Shown: positions 1-9,220, counted from the first letter of the stretch. The stretch is DNA of 64,000 bases from Deltaproteobacteria bacterium (GCA_030018495.1 JASEFS010000003.1:1-64000), one strand, 5' to 3'. Translations and numbers: made by a program. Notes: a model not told the origin generated them from the letters alone.

Positions 1-1368
1 ACCAAGAAAAAGGAAAAAACCCCGGAAGGCGGCAAAGACGAAAACGTCTTCGATATCGAACAGGGCGTGTGCATTTCTCTCATGGTGCGCCAGCCGGGGT
101 TGGAGCAGAAAGTCTTTCATGCCGATCTGTGGGGCAAACGGCAGGGCAAATATCGCACTTGTATGGAGATGGAGTTTGGAGAAGTTTCCTGGAATCAAAT
201 ACAGCCGAAAAGCCCTTTTTATCTGTTTGTTCCCCAGGATGAATCATTGCGCGCCGAATACGAGAAGGGGTGGAAGATTACGGATATTTTTCCGATTAAT
301 TCGGTGGGGATTGTTACTGCCCGGGATGAATTGACCATTCAATTCACCCGCAAAGAACTGCGAAAGGTTATTGATGACTTTTCGAGTCTGCCCGCAGAGG
401 AGGCCCGTAGAAAATATGATTTGGGCTCCGACGTTAGAGACTGGAAAGTGCATCTTGCGCAGGAAGATTTGAAAAATAGCGGCTTAAAAGACGATAATAT
501 AGTTTTTCTAACTTACCGTCCTTTTGATATTCGCTTCACATATTATACGGGCAAATCCCGAGGATTCCATTGCATGCCGCGCGGTGAAGTGATGCGACAC
601 ATGCTGGCTGGGAAAAACATGGGTATTTGCTGTCCTCGGGGTCAAGAGATCCGCGGTGGTTGGGAGCATGTATTCATAACCGAACAAATTATTCAACATC
701 ATACTGTATCCATGAAAGAGGTGAATTATCTTTTCCCCCTCTACCTTTACAACAACCCCGTATATAAAGAACAAAATATGAACCAGAATAAATATCTTTT
801 CGTTGATGAACCCCAGGCTCAATACAAGCTGCGCCGAGAGAACTTTAAGACTGAGTTCCGTCAATTCATCGATGAAAAATACGGTCATCATTACGAGCCG
901 GAGGAAATTCTGGGCTATATCTACGCGGTGCTGCACAGTCCCGCCTACCGGCAGAAGTATGCCGAGTTTCTGAAGAATGATTTTCCTCGAATTCCTTTTG
1001 TAGACGGCCGCCGGATATTCGAGACACTTGCCGGGCTGGGCTGGAGGCTGGTGCAGGCGCATTTGCTGAAAGACGTCCCCGAGACCTTGAAGGTGGACAT
1101 CACCAAGGGCTCCGATGCGGTGGAGAAGCCTTTGTATGATGGGGCCAGGCAAAGGCTTTATATCAACGCGGAACAATATTTCGAGCCGGTGCCGGAGGAC
1201 GTCTGGAACTTTCACATCGGCGGCTACCAAGTCCTGGACAAATACCTGAAGTCCCGCAAAGGCCGCCGGGTTTCTTTGGATGAAAAGGAAAACATCATCA
1301 ACGTGGTCAACGCGCTGCGCTTCACCATTGACGCGATGCAGCAAATTGACGAAATTTGGCGGCAGTAA
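1..1368 (+). CDS. Type ISP restriction-modification enzyme, C-terminal part (5' end outside window)
   Basis: The frame is open from base 1 to the TAA at 1366-1368, so the gene enters from the left; only about 455 C-terminal codons are present. The text around NVFDIEQGV, followed by a long target-recognition-like region (LTYRPFDIRFTYY near base 510) and a C-terminal helix-rich end (NVVNALRFTIDAMQQ), resembles the C-terminus of single-chain type ISP (LlaBIII-like) enzymes, where helicase and methyltransferase domains lie upstream. In that family this part contributes to DNA sequence recognition. The internal GTG at 67 is not a believable start. Whether the full enzyme is intact cannot be judged here. 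The family assignment rests on remembered motif patterns. Confidence 0.75.
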   Translation, partial: TKKKEKTPEGGKDENVFDIEQGVCISLMVRQPGLEQKVFHADLWGKRQGKYRTCMEMEFGEVSWNQIQPKSPFYLFVPQDESLRAEYEKGWKITDIFPINSVGIVTARDELTIQFTRKELRKVIDDFSSLPAEEARRKYDLGSDVRDWKVHLAQEDLKNSGLKDDNIVFLTYRPFDIRFTYYTGKSRGFHCMPRGEVMRHMLAGKNMGICCPRGQEIRGGWEHVFITEQIIQHHTVSMKEVNYLFPLYLYNNPVYKEQNMNQNKYLFVDEPQAQYKLRRENFKTEFRQFIDEKYGHHYEPEEILGYIYAVLHSPAYRQKYAEFLKNDFPRIPFVDGRRIFETLAGLGWRLVQAHLLKDVPETLKVDITKGSDAVEKPLYDGARQRLYINAEQYFEPVPEDVWNFHIGGYQVLDKYLKSRKGRRVSLDEKENIINVVNALRFTIDAMQQIDEIWRQ

Positions 1369-1497
1369 ACCGCATATCGAGGCCGCGAGGGAGCTAAATC
1401 CAGTTATTTTTTAATGGCCGTGTGCCGGTTTGAACAGCTTGACAACCCGCGGCCTTAATGGTAGCTAGCAACAGAATCCAGGAGCGAGAAGTGCGCC

Positions 1498-1989
1498 ATG
1501 GCTGCTGATGACCGGATAAAGCGAGCGGCTGAAGAAGACGAGGATATCATCCTTCTCACCGATATCGTGGAAGAGCCTCCCAGCGAAGTGGTCCTGGAAA
1601 TCGAGCCCGGTGAGGCAAAGCTGGACTCTCTTTTTCTCGGGGAATCGGCTTCCGAGGTGCCTTCGGGCCCGGCGGCCCCGGACGAAGACCTGGATGATTT
1701 TCTGGCTTCCCTGAAAGACGATGGCTTGAGCGCGCCGGCCCCTGTCGGGAGCTCCCCTGCCGCGCCGGCTGCCCAGTCGCCGCTTTTTTCCCAAGCCGAA
1801 CTTGAGGAAGCCGTGCGCCGGGAGGCGGCCTCATTTCTAAGCGAAGACCGCCTCAACGCCATCCTCCGGCAGGTGATTCAGGAAAAGGTGGAAAATTTGA
1901 GCGAGGCGCTGCTGGCCCAGGTGGCCCGGGAAGTGATGGAACGGAAAGTGTCCGGTCTTCTGAAGCAATTGGCCGCCGCAGAGGAGTAG
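1498..1989 (+). CDS. Acidic hypothetical protein upstream of valS
   Basis: A 163-aa protein of unrecognised function. The first ~100 residues are acidic and Pro/Ala-rich (EEDEDIILLTDIVEEP near the N-terminus) and look disordered. The last ~60 residues (from about LFSQAELEEAV) are predicted helical with hydrophobic heptads, ending ...GLLKQLAAAEE. This disordered-acidic plus C-terminal helix plan is reminiscent of PopZ-like pole-organising proteins, but only as an architectural analogy. ATG at 1498 follows GGAGCG. It lies about 100 bp before valS, separated by a hairpin with a T-run, so it is probably a separate transcript. Confidence 0.6.
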   Translation: MAADDRIKRAAEEDEDIILLTDIVEEPPSEVVLEIEPGEAKLDSLFLGESASEVPSGPAAPDEDLDDFLASLKDDGLSAPAPVGSSPAAPAAQSPLFSQAELEEAVRREAASFLSEDRLNAILRQVIQEKVENLSEALLAQVAREVMERKVSGLLKQLAAAEE

Positions 1990-2037
1990 CGATTGCCGGG
2001 AAAAATTGTATAATTCCTTGACTTGAGAGTTATCGGG

Positions 2038-2056
2038 GCACCCTTGGTGCTTTTTT
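2038..2056 (+). terminator. Rho-independent terminator
   Basis: GCACC, a 3-nt loop, GGTGC, then six T residues, about 50 bp after the acidic-protein gene and 35 bp before valS. The stem is short (5 bp), so strength is uncertain. Confidence 0.55.
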
Positions 2057-2091
2057 CATTTACACCGTTTTCATGAAGAACATTGACTGAT

Positions 2092-4788
2092 ATGTCCGAT
2101 TTTCTGGAAAAGGTCTACGACCCTCAGCGCATTGAAGAAAGGTGGTATAAATTCTGGGAAGAGGCCGGCTTTTTCAGGGCCGCGGCCGACGGCAGCAAGC
2201 CTCCCTATTGCATCGTCATCCCCCCGCCCAATGTCACCGGTTCCCTGCACATGGGCCATGCCTTGAACAACACCCTCCAGGACATCCTCATCCGCTTCAA
2301 GCGCATGCAGGGCTTTGACGCCCTGTGGATGCCGGGCACCGACCACGCGGGCATCGCCACCCAGAACGTGGTGGAGCGGATGCTGGCCGCGGAAGGCAAG
2401 GACCGCCATGAGCTCGGCCGGGAAGCCTTCATAGAGAGGGTTTGGAAGTGGAAAGAGGAATCCGGCGGCACCATTATCAAGCAGCTCAAACGGCTGGGCT
2501 GCTCCTGCGATTGGTCCCGGGAGCGCTTCACCATGGACGAAGGCCTCTCCCGGGCGGTGCGCGAGGTCTTTGTGCGCCTCTACGAAGAGGGCCTCATCTA
2601 TAAAGGGGATTACATCATCAACTGGTGTCCCCGCTGCCAGACGGCTCTGGCCGACCTGGAAGTGGAGCATGACCCGCATGAGGGCTTCCTCTACCATATA
2701 AGGTACCCGCTGGTGGGGCGGGAAGGCGCCATAACGGTGGCCACCACCCGTCCGGAAACATTGCTGGGGGACACCGCGGTGGCGGTGAATCCCGAAGATA
2801 AGCGCTATAAGCCTTTCCATGGGGCCTCTGTGCGCCTGCCGGTCTTGGGCCGCATAATTCCTGTGATCACCGACCCGTATGTCTCCATGGAGTTCGGCAC
2901 CGGGGCCTTGAAAATCACCCCGGCCCACGATTTGAATGACTTCGAAGTAGCCCGGCGCCATGGTTTGCCGGCGGTCAGGGTCATTGACGAGAGGGGGGTC
3001 ATGACCGGAGAAGCCGGGAAGTACGCGGGAATGGACCGCTTCGGCTGCCGGGAAAAGATCGTCAAAGAACTGAAGGGCGACGGCCTCCTGGAAAAAACGG
3101 AACGCTACCATGTTCCCGTAGGGCACTGCTACCGTTGCCGCACTATCGTGGAGCCCATGCTCTCCAAGCAGTGGTTCGTTGCCGTCAAGAGTCTGGCCGA
3201 GCCGGCCATGGCCGCAGTGCGGGAAGGCAGAATCAGACTTATCCCCCCCGCCTGGGAGAACAGCTTCTTTGACTGGATGACCAACATCAGGGACTGGTGC
3301 ATATCGCGGCAGATTTGGTGGGGCCACCGCATCCCGGCCTGGACCTGCGCCGCGTGCGGCAAGGAAATCGTCGCCCGGCAAGAGCCCAAGGTGTGCCCCG
3401 GCTGCGGCGCCGCCGACCTAAACCAGGAAACCGACGTGCTGGATACCTGGTTCTCCTCGGCCCTGTGGCCGTTTTCCACCCTGGGTTGGCCCGACGATAC
3501 TCCTGAATTGAAACTGTTTTATCCCACCTCCGTCCTGGTCACTGCGTTCGACATCCTGTTTTTCTGGGTGGCCCGCATGATGATGATGGGCCTGCATGTG
3601 ATGGAAGAGGTGCCTTTCCGGGAGGTGTACATTCACGCCCTGGTGCGCGACCCGGAAGGCCAGAAGATGAGCAAATCCAAAGGCAATATCATTGACCCCC
3701 TGGATTTGATGGATCAATACGGCACCGACGCGTTCCGCTTTTCCCTGGCCGCGTTCGCGGCCATGGGCCGGGATATCCGTCTGTCCGAAGAGCGCATCAC
3801 CGGCTACCGGAATTTCGTCAACAAGGTCTGGAACGCCAGCCGTTTCACTTTGATGAACTTGGGGGATTTTGACCCCGAGGCGGGCCCGGATGACCTGCCC
3901 CTGACTACCACAGAGGCCTGGATCACCAGCCGCCTGCAGCAGGTGAGCGCCGCTGCGGTCAGGCACCTGGACGCTTATGACTTCGACCAGGCGGCGCATG
4001 TGCTTTATCAATTTACCTGGCACGAGTTCTGCGACTGGTACCTGGAATTCATCAAGCCGGAATTGGCCGCGGCTGACGACCCACAGGCGCGCCGCCATAC
4101 CCAGCGTGTCCTGGTGGAAGTTCTGGGGAACATTTTGAGGCTCCTGCATCCCTTTATGCCCTTTATTACCGAAGAGATCTGGCATAAGCTGCCCGGCGCC
4201 CAAGGCAGCATCATGGTGGCCCCGTTTCCGAGCCCGGATGACAGCCTGGTGAACCCTGAAGCCGAGGCCGAAATGGAGCTGGTCATGGCCTGCATCACCA
4301 GCATCCGCAACATGCGGGCCGAAATGAACGTGCCGCCGGCCTCACAGGTGAAGATCCTGGTTTACAGCCCTGACCGGAAGCTTTTGGAGATCTTGCAGGG
4401 GCATGCCCGCGTCATGGGGCTCCTGGCCCGGGTGAACGCCATGGAGTTTGCCCCCGGCCAGCCGCCTCCGCCGGCCTCCGCCACTGCGGTTATTGCCGTG
4501 CCTGAAGCCATGCAGGACAGGCTGGAAGGAGGCACCAAAAGTCTGGAGCTTGTCATGCCCCTGGCCGGTATCATTGATTTCCGGGAGGAGGAGCGCCGTC
4601 TGAACCGGGAAATGGACAAGCTCTCCCGGGATCTGGCCCAGGCCCAGAAAAAGCTCGCCAATGAGGACTTCCTGGCCAAGGCCCCTCCCGACGTGGTGGA
4701 AAAGGAAAAAGAACGCCTCCAGACCTGCACGGAAAAACTCACCAAGCTGAAAAACCACCAGAAGCGCCTGCGGGAGTTTGCGCCCTAA
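2092..4788 (+). CDS. valS: Valine-tRNA ligase
   Basis: Charges tRNA-Val with valine in the cytosol. About 898 aa, the normal length. The class I signature appears as PPPNVTGSLHMGHAL (HMGH form of HIGH, about residue 48) and KMSKS at about residue 524. Zinc-type cysteine pairs are visible in the middle of the protein (CxxC near residues 180 and 420), and the C-terminal ~70 residues form the Lys/Glu-rich coiled coil typical of ValRS. The start is taken at ATG 2092 (MSDFLEKVYDP); an in-frame TTG at 2083 would add three residues. No strong Shine-Dalgarno is seen. No T-box leader was recognised. Confidence 0.97.
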   Translation: MSDFLEKVYDPQRIEERWYKFWEEAGFFRAAADGSKPPYCIVIPPPNVTGSLHMGHALNNTLQDILIRFKRMQGFDALWMPGTDHAGIATQNVVERMLAAEGKDRHELGREAFIERVWKWKEESGGTIIKQLKRLGCSCDWSRERFTMDEGLSRAVREVFVRLYEEGLIYKGDYIINWCPRCQTALADLEVEHDPHEGFLYHIRYPLVGREGAITVATTRPETLLGDTAVAVNPEDKRYKPFHGASVRLPVLGRIIPVITDPYVSMEFGTGALKITPAHDLNDFEVARRHGLPAVRVIDERGVMTGEAGKYAGMDRFGCREKIVKELKGDGLLEKTERYHVPVGHCYRCRTIVEPMLSKQWFVAVKSLAEPAMAAVREGRIRLIPPAWENSFFDWMTNIRDWCISRQIWWGHRIPAWTCAACGKEIVARQEPKVCPGCGAADLNQETDVLDTWFSSALWPFSTLGWPDDTPELKLFYPTSVLVTAFDILFFWVARMMMMGLHVMEEVPFREVYIHALVRDPEGQKMSKSKGNIIDPLDLMDQYGTDAFRFSLAAFAAMGRDIRLSEERITGYRNFVNKVWNASRFTLMNLGDFDPEAGPDDLPLTTTEAWITSRLQQVSAAAVRHLDAYDFDQAAHVLYQFTWHEFCDWYLEFIKPELAAADDPQARRHTQRVLVEVLGNILRLLHPFMPFITEEIWHKLPGAQGSIMVAPFPSPDDSLVNPEAEAEMELVMACITSIRNMRAEMNVPPASQVKILVYSPDRKLLEILQGHARVMGLLARVNAMEFAPGQPPPPASATAVIAVPEAMQDRLEGGTKSLELVMPLAGIIDFREEERRLNREMDKLSRDLAQAQKKLANEDFLAKAPPDVVEKEKERLQTCTEKLTKLKNHQKRLREFAP

Positions 4789-4825
4789 GCGGCTCCCAGG
4801 CCAGGCTAAGACGCGGGAGGCCTTT

Positions 4826-5017
4826 ATGCCGGATAACCGCAGCGTTTGCCCGATTCCCTATTTGGGCTATTGCGTTTATGAGCGCTGCAATTTCTGGGAC
4901 GAAGAAGCCAAGGAGTGCACCGGCCTTTGTTTTTCGGACTATTCTCCGGCTGACGACCAGAACCGGCATTGGTTGGACAGCCCCTGCACCATTTACTGGA
5001 CTGAAGACAACGATTAA
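4826..5017 (+). CDS. Small cysteine-rich hypothetical protein
   Basis: 63 aa with six cysteines (CPIPYLGYC, ERC, ECTGLC, SPC) and an acidic C-terminus. Function unknown; the cysteine spacing suggests metal binding or a compact disulfide/zinc fold. ATG 4826 is preceded by GGGAGG at 4815-4820 with proper spacing. An upstream in-frame ATG-less extension exists but has no ribosome site. It is 37 bp after valS and likely cotranscribed with it. Confidence 0.6.
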   Translation: MPDNRSVCPIPYLGYCVYERCNFWDEEAKECTGLCFSDYSPADDQNRHWLDSPCTIYWTEDND

Positions 5018-5053
5018 TTTAAATGCGGGCAATGGCCCACCGCTCGACTTTAA

Positions 5054-5081
5054 CCAAAAACCAGAAACCAAAAACCAAAAA
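5054..5081 (+). repeat. Heptamer array upstream of nadC
   Basis: Four 7-bp units of the CCAAAAA type (one is CCAGAAA), ending 11 bp before the nadC ATG in a CTGTTCTAAAT tail. There is no Shine-Dalgarno sequence between the array and the start codon. One of a set of related arrays in this window. Confidence 0.8.
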
Positions 5082-5092
5082 CTGTTCTAAAT

Positions 5093-5962
5093 ATGTGCGT
5101 CATAGATTTTTCGCTTAAAACCTCTGCAGAGTTCACCCCTCAGGTGGACCGCCTTATTCAACTGGCCCTGGAGGAGGACATCGGCCGGGGCGACGTTACC
5201 ACTCAGGCTCTGATTCCGCCGGAAAAGAAGGGTGCGGCCCAAGTCCGGGCCAAGGAGCGGCTGGTGGCGGCGGGTCTGCCGGTGGCCGCCCGGGTCTTCA
5301 TGAAGCTGGACCGGGAGGTGCATTTCCTGCCCATGGTCCGGGAAGGCCAGGAGGTGGAGGCCGGCGCGGTGCTGGCCCAACTCAGGGGGCCGGTGGCCTC
5401 CATCCTCACGGGCGAGCGGGTGGCCCTGAATTTTCTCATGCGCCTATCGGGCATCGCTACCTACACCCGCCAAGTGGTGGCTGCGGTTCAAGACTTTCCC
5501 GTCGCCGTGGTGGATACCCGCAAAACCACCCCCGGTTGGCGCGTCCTGGAAAAGTACGCGGTCAAAGTGGGCGGGGCCAAGAATCACCGCTTCGGCCTTT
5601 TTGACGGGGTGCTTATCAAGAACAATCACCTCACCGCGGTGGGGTCCATCACCGAGGCCGTGCGCCGGGCCCGGCAACAAACCCACCAACTCCTCAAGAT
5701 CGAAGTGGAGGTCGCCGATCTGAAGGGGCTGGCCGAAGCCTTGGCCGCGGGCGCGGATATCATTATGCTGGACAACATGGCCGACGCTGACCTGCTGGAG
5801 GCCGTCAAGCTTACCCAAGGCCGGGCCCTGCTGGAAGCTTCCGGTGGCATGACCCTAGAGCGCCTCCCCCAAGTGGCGGCCACGGGGGTCAACTGCATTT
5901 CCATGGGCGCCCTGACTCACAGCGCCCCCGCGGTTGATATCCATCTGCTGCTCGTCAGCTGA
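5093..5962 (+). CDS. nadC: Nicotinate-nucleotide pyrophosphorylase (quinolinate phosphoribosyltransferase)
   Basis: Converts quinolinate and PRPP to nicotinate mononucleotide, CO2 and PPi in de novo NAD synthesis. 289 aa, family-typical. The N-terminal domain contains EEDIGRGDVTTQAL and the ALNFLMRLSGIAT segment. The barrel domain contains DTRKTTPGWR, KVGGAKNHRFGLFDG and IKNNHL (substrate-binding Arg/Lys/His), then IEVEV and IMLDNM near the C-terminus. ATG 5093 is the only sensible start. nadA and nadB are not in the window. The gene is preceded by a CCAAAAA heptamer array rather than a ribosome binding site. Confidence 0.96.
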   Translation: MCVIDFSLKTSAEFTPQVDRLIQLALEEDIGRGDVTTQALIPPEKKGAAQVRAKERLVAAGLPVAARVFMKLDREVHFLPMVREGQEVEAGAVLAQLRGPVASILTGERVALNFLMRLSGIATYTRQVVAAVQDFPVAVVDTRKTTPGWRVLEKYAVKVGGAKNHRFGLFDGVLIKNNHLTAVGSITEAVRRARQQTHQLLKIEVEVADLKGLAEALAAGADIIMLDNMADADLLEAVKLTQGRALLEASGGMTLERLPQVAATGVNCISMGALTHSAPAVDIHLLLVS

Positions 5963-6289
5963 ACTTCCCCCGGCTCGCCCGTCTAAGCATCCAATCTCAA
6001 ATCCAGCCGCCGGTTTCCCTTTCGTCAATTTTGCCGCTTCAGCGGCACCGTTGAGAGCTTATGCTCATTTCAATCATTGATTTAAGTCTCTGGAAGAGTT
6101 GTAAAATTTGGGCCTAAGCCCTTTCCTGCCTATTGACAGATTTTTTTTGGGGCTTAATGAATTTTTGTCTGAAGGCAAAGAAGTGAAAACTTCTTTACGA
6201 ATTTTGCATTAAAGGAGGAATTCTTAAAGATTTTAGGAGGATACTACCTCTTTCAAAAGATTTCACTTGGAGATTATGGGGGATGCTTT
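5963..6289 (+). other. Intergenic leader of the beta-barrel protein gene
   Basis: 327 bp without a gene. TTGACA at 6133-6138 is followed 16 bp later by TAATGA, a possible but weak sigma70-like promoter. Two AGGAGG-type stretches (about 6213 and 6235) precede no credible reading frame. The real ribosome site of the next gene is GGGGGAT just before 6290. Nothing else was recognised. Confidence 0.35.
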
Positions 6290-7003
6290 ATGAAAAAATC
6301 AGGTGCGGTAGCGGTAATGGTGCTTTTGGCGGCCCTGTCGGTCTTGCCGGGTTCAGCCGAAAGCGATGTGTACATCGAAGGCTACATGGGGGGCGGGACG
6401 GTGCACGATACTTCCACTCCCATTGGTATCGGCGGAGCCTTCCCTGATACGCCCGGGAAAATTAACTCCTTTTTTACGGGCGGCGTAAAACTGGGGACCT
6501 GGTTTGACCGCACCGGCTTCATGGCCGGTAGTAATTGGCCGGAATGGACCAAATACCTGGGCTTCTATTTCGATTTCAATTATCACAACATCGATTTTGA
6601 CACGCAAACCCTCGGCGGCATTCCCGGCGTTGATTGGAGCAGCAGGGGCAGAGCGGCCACTTTGGCTTTCATGTTTGCCGCCCGTTACGGGTTCATGCCT
6701 GATTCCGCAGTGCCTTTCGGCCGCGTCCAACCCTATCTGGCAGTGGGCCCAGCCGTGGTCTTTTCCTGGCAGGAACCGACGATTGTGGGTTTGTCTGCGG
6801 GAAATAAATCCTCTACCGACCTCGCGCTGGCAGTCGAAGCAGGGATTCGCTTTATGGCCCTTAAGAACGTTTCCCTTGACCTGTCCTTCAAGTACCGTTG
6901 GGTCGAACCGAAGTACGACTATGATTTTGGGGGAATCCCGGTGACGCTGGACCCCACCTACCACATTTTCATCGGCGCGCTGGGTGCAGCCTATCACTTC
7001 TAA
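6290..7003 (+). CDS. Exported outer-membrane beta-barrel protein
   Basis: 237 aa. A signal peptide is evident (MKK, then a hydrophobic stretch ending ...PGSAES, cleavage near residue 24). The mature protein has alternating Gly/aromatic strands (YIEGYMGGG, YLGFYFDFNYH, FMFAARYGF, YLAVGPAVVFSW, IFIGALGAAYHF) and ends in phenylalanine, as expected for an eight-stranded OmpA/OmpW-like barrel inserted by BAM. Strong spaced GGGGGAT and an ATG at 6290. It is a single-gene unit with its own terminator at 7030. No substrate can be assigned. Confidence 0.8.
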   Translation: MKKSGAVAVMVLLAALSVLPGSAESDVYIEGYMGGGTVHDTSTPIGIGGAFPDTPGKINSFFTGGVKLGTWFDRTGFMAGSNWPEWTKYLGFYFDFNYHNIDFDTQTLGGIPGVDWSSRGRAATLAFMFAARYGFMPDSAVPFGRVQPYLAVGPAVVFSWQEPTIVGLSAGNKSSTDLALAVEAGIRFMALKNVSLDLSFKYRWVEPKYDYDFGGIPVTLDPTYHIFIGALGAAYHF

Positions 7004-7029
7004 AATCCGATCCTGCCCCCCGACTTGTC

Positions 7030-7060
7030 AAGGCGGCCTCCGGGCCGCCTTTTGTTTTTT
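7030..7060 (+). terminator. Rho-independent terminator
   Basis: Perfect GC-rich stem AGGCGGCC / GGCCGCCT with a TCCG loop, followed by TTTGTTTTTT. It lies 27 bp after the barrel-protein stop codon. Confidence 0.9.
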
Positions 7061-7197
7061 GATTTCGGATCCTTCGTCGGTTGGAATCACACCGTCTGCT
7101 TGTCTAAGCCTCGCAAAAAATGATATGGTGTGAGCCGTGCTTTCTGGTGAAAGCCCAGGTTTTGGCCTTTTTATAGAGCATTTTTCTGCTCGATTGA

Positions 7198-7232
7198 CCG
7201 AAAACCGAAAACTGAAAACTGAAAACCAAAAA
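7198..7232 (+). repeat. Heptamer array upstream of livH
   Basis: Five 7-bp units (CCGAAAA, CCGAAAA, CTGAAAA, CTGAAAA, CCAAAAA) followed by ACCGTCTTTAA directly before the livH ATG at 7244. No Shine-Dalgarno sequence is present. Confidence 0.85.
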
Positions 7233-7243
7233 ACCGTCTTTAA

Positions 7244-8107
7244 ATGTTTTTCCAGCAGCTCATCAACGGCCTCACCACCGGCTCGGCCTATGCCCTGATC
7301 GCCCTGGGCTACACCATGATTTACGGTATCCTGGGCTTGATCAACTTCGCCCAGGGTGAAATCTACATGTGCGGGGCCTTTGTCGCGGTACTGCTTTTGG
7401 CCACCGGAAAGGTGAATTTCATCACGGCCTTTGCCGCCGGCATGGGGTCCGCGGCCCTCCTGGGTGTGGTGCTGGAGCGGGTGGCCTTCCGCCCGCTGCG
7501 CGGCGCTCATCCCCTGGTGCCGCTCATCAGCGCCATCGGCGCCTCCATCTTCCTCCAGAGTCTGGCGCTGCTCCTCTTCGGTCCCAACAACCGGCCCTTT
7601 CCGGTGCAGTTTGAGTTCCACACCATAACTGTCGGAGACGTGGTGATCTCCGCGCTGCAAGGGGCCATTCTCCTGGCGGCCCTGATTTTAATGGCCCTGT
7701 TGATGCTTTTTGTGCGCTATACCAGGTATGGCAAGGCCATTGTGGCCTGCGCCCTGGACCGGGACACGGCCCGCCTCATGGGCATCAATGTAGACCGCAT
7801 GGTGGCCTTGACCTTCTTAATCGGCAGCGCCTTGAGCGGGGCCGCCGGAATTATGATGGCCATTTACTACAACGCCACCTACCCCCGCATGGGCCTGTTG
7901 CCCGGCCTCAAGGCCTTCAGCGCCGCCATCCTGGGCGGGGTGGGCAACATCCCTGGCGCCATCCTGGGGGGCCTGCTCCTGGGTGTGGCCGAAAGCCTGG
8001 GGGCCGGTTATCTGTCCTCAGGCTATAAGGACGCCATTGCTTTTGTCATCCTGATCCTCGTCCTGTTGATCCGACCTCAGGGCATTTTAAAGGGGAAGGG
8101 CCATTAA
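7244..8107 (+). CDS. livH: Branched-chain amino acid ABC transporter permease LivH
   Basis: Inner-membrane permease of a hydrophobic amino acid/amide (HAAT) importer. 287 aa with about eight hydrophobic segments and family hallmarks GLTTGSAYALIALGYTMIYG at the N-terminus and ARLMGINVDRM in the middle; AAILGGVGNIPGAILGG lies near the C-terminus. First gene of livH-livM-livF-livG-paaK, all on the plus strand. The substrate is uncertain: HAAT systems carry Leu/Ile/Val, amides, urea or aromatic acids, and the neighbouring phenylacetate-CoA ligase makes an aromatic acid possible (inference). No periplasmic binding protein gene is present in the cluster. Confidence 0.93.
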   Translation: MFFQQLINGLTTGSAYALIALGYTMIYGILGLINFAQGEIYMCGAFVAVLLLATGKVNFITAFAAGMGSAALLGVVLERVAFRPLRGAHPLVPLISAIGASIFLQSLALLLFGPNNRPFPVQFEFHTITVGDVVISALQGAILLAALILMALLMLFVRYTRYGKAIVACALDRDTARLMGINVDRMVALTFLIGSALSGAAGIMMAIYYNATYPRMGLLPGLKAFSAAILGGVGNIPGAILGGLLLGVAESLGAGYLSSGYKDAIAFVILILVLLIRPQGILKGKGH

Positions 8108-8308
8108 ATGCGGTTTTCAGTTTTCAGTTGTCAGTTTTCGGTTAAAAAATCAGGAGCAGCCCTAAGCCTGTGGTCATATTCATTTTTGCCTTTTGCGCCT
8201 TTCCCCTTTTCGCCCTTGGTAAAACTATCTACTCGTTCCCAAGTCGCCCATGGGAACGAGACTAAAACTGAAAACGGAAAACCGAAAACTGAAAACTGTC
8301 TTTAAGAA
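8108..8308. repeat. livH-livM spacer with inverted heptamer arrays and palindrome
   Basis: The spacer begins with four TTTTCAG-type heptamers (8114-8141), the reverse complement of the array at its other end (8268-8295: CTGAAAA, CGGAAAA, CCGAAAA, CTGAAAA). Between them are a CCTTTTCGCC-rich stretch and a perfect 10-bp palindrome (CTCGTTCCCA ... TGGGAACGAG, 8232-8260). A related palindrome with CGTTCCCAA arms is at about 27022. The livM ATG follows the tail CTGTCTTTAAGAA and has no ribosome binding site. No convincing gene is encoded here. Confidence 0.8.
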
Positions 8309-9181
8309 ATGACTGCCTACATCCTGCACCTGGCCATCATGGCCGGCATTTACATCATCCTGACCATCAGCCTGAACCTGATAATCGGCTACGCGGGCCA
8401 GGTATCCTTGGGCCATGCCGCTTTTTACGGTATCGGCGCGTACGTCTCCACCCTGGCGGCCCTCAACTGGGGGCTGCCGTTCCCCGTAGCCCTGGTCCTG
8501 GCCATCCTGTTGGCAGGCGCCTGTGGTTTGGCCCTGGGCCTGCCCACCCTCCGGCTGAAAGAGGACTACCTGGCCATCGTCACTTTAGGATTCGGCGTCA
8601 TTGTGGACCTTATCCTCCTTAACCTGGACATCACCGGCGGGCCGGACGGCATCGGCGGCATTCCGGCCCCCGTGTTTTTCGGCGTGAGCTTCCGGGCCAA
8701 ACCCCTCTACCTCATCCTGGTGGGACTGATGGTCTTATTCACCCTGGTCCTCACCCTCCGCCTGGTGCACTCTTACCACGGGCGGGCTCTCAGGGCCATC
8801 CGGGACCACGAAGTCACCGCCCAGGTCATGGGCGTCAACACGCCGGCTTATAAAATCGCGGTGTTCACCCTGGCCGCGGGCCTGGCCGGCCTGGCGGGCT
8901 CGCTGTATGCCCACTACATCAGCTTTATCAACCCGGAAACCTTCGGGCTGCATACTTCCATCCTGGTGCTGTCCATGGTCATCCTGGGAGGCATGGGCTC
9001 CATTGTCGGCTCTTTGTTGGGAGCGGTGACCCTGACCGTGGTCCCGGAACTCTTCCGCCGCTTCCACGATTACCAGGATTTGGCCTATGGCGCGCTCCTG
9101 GTGGCTCTCCTCATCTGGCGGCCCCAGGGACTCCTGGGAGGCGGCAAAATGAGTTTGAAATTTATTACCAGGAGAGAATAG
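8309..9181 (+). CDS. livM: Branched-chain amino acid ABC transporter permease LivM
   Basis: Second permease of the HAAT importer, pairing with LivH. 290 aa with about eight membrane segments. Typical LivM text: ISLNLIIGYAGQVSLGHAAFYGIGAY near the N-terminus (split here for brevity into its GYAGQ and SLGHAAF parts), RAIRDHEVTAQVMGVN in the cytoplasmic loop, and GGMGSIVGSLLGA near the C-terminus. Spacing to livH is 200 bp of repeat DNA and to livF 75 bp. Confidence 0.93.
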   Translation: MTAYILHLAIMAGIYIILTISLNLIIGYAGQVSLGHAAFYGIGAYVSTLAALNWGLPFPVALVLAILLAGACGLALGLPTLRLKEDYLAIVTLGFGVIVDLILLNLDITGGPDGIGGIPAPVFFGVSFRAKPLYLILVGLMVLFTLVLTLRLVHSYHGRALRAIRDHEVTAQVMGVNTPAYKIAVFTLAAGLAGLAGSLYAHYISFINPETFGLHTSILVLSMVILGGMGSIVGSLLGAVTLTVVPELFRRFHDYQDLAYGALLVALLIWRPQGLLGGGKMSLKFITRRE

Positions 9182-9220
9182 TTTTAAAATTCAAGGTGCT
9201 AAACAGGCCATGGTTTTTCA

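Noticed and set aside
2071-3381. Long minus-strand frame opposite valS
   Set aside because: Antisense shadow of valS; similar frames exist opposite ffh, ptsI and rtcB.
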